Below are positions 63,936 through 64,000 of a stretch of DNA of 64,000 nt, in pieces. Origin of the DNA: CAITWD01 sp963842065 (GTDB lineage Bacteria > Actinomycetota > Thermoleophilia > Miltoncostaeales > Miltoncostaeaceae); contig CAWJEW010000002.1 in the NCBI GenBank assembly GCA_963842065.1, positions 62,001 through 126,000 of the forward strand, given 5' to 3'. Position 1 is the first letter of the stretch; each line of letters starts with the position of its first letter. Under the pieces are notes generated by a model, which was not told where the DNA came from, ran no database searches, and saw nothing but the letters and a program-made list of their open reading frames with translations. Both the position numbers and the translations under genes were made by a program.

Positions 63936-64000
63936 TCAAATGTGACGTTTTTGAATAGCGGGGGCCCGCTCCATACCGGTCGCTGCGACCGCGGTCCGGA

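Noticed and set aside
1..64000. CRISPR array, rRNA operon or phage structural genes
   Set aside because: No regularly spaced repeats, no rRNA-like stretch and no capsid, tail or terminase-like proteins were seen.

Overview
The window is G+C-rich, densely coded DNA whose gene families point to an actinobacterium: a MarP-type protease, several LLM, SDR and VOC enzymes, a TatA, PPK2, ArsR/SRPBCC pairs and a Pls/PosA-type peptide synthetase. A Thermoleophilia-like (Solirubrobacterales) member is possible, but this rests on gene families only. There is no rRNA operon, CRISPR array or intact tRNA gene. Several otherwise well-conserved genes carry single-base frame breaks: the MFS gene at 499-1938, GH15 at 8702-10532, a cupin relic, a cupredoxin gene and the peptide synthetase. 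Some of these may be consensus errors in the assembly rather than biology. Layout: 1-14.4 kb is ordinary metabolism and transport, with a ClC channel cut by the window edge, a TetR-controlled efflux gene, SDR/NmrA oxidoreductases, a GH15 glucosidase, a second MFS exporter and PPK2. 14.4-25 kb holds secreted wall enzymes (NlpC/P60, an Rpf-like protein), a PQQ-propeller protein, a CitE/MaoC pair that may act in itaconate or branched-acid breakdown, MscL with a zinc ribbon, and TatA. 25-39 kb has a lipoprotein, LLM monooxygenase, YceI, an N-acetylmuramoyl-alanine amidase lacking one zinc ligand, an ABC exporter, a second ClC, DUF1275 and a KimA-like potassium transporter. 39-56 kb is an accessory zone. 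It contains two copies of one IS3-family element, each with its own 4-bp target duplication; one has cut a META-domain lipoprotein gene in two. It also contains five related scars made of a tRNA-Met(CAT) 3' half joined to a common non-tRNA sequence, a duplicated 3' end of a glycosidase-like gene, and many secreted-protein genes (PstS-like, GH16, cupredoxin-like, lipoproteins). 56.3-63.6 kb is a compact biosynthetic locus. A histidine kinase/response regulator operon is divergent from a Pls/PosA-type non-ribosomal peptide synthetase, which overlaps a dedicated phosphopantetheinyl transferase by ATGA. The adenylation pocket reads as a lysine-like code, so a secreted poly-lysine-type cationic homopolymer is the leading hypothesis. 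Phased direct repeats in the shared intergenic region could bind the regulator. I consider this locus and the tRNA-Met scar family the two most interesting signals. A small motif shared by the NlpC/P60 and GH16 proteins may be an undescribed wall-associated module.
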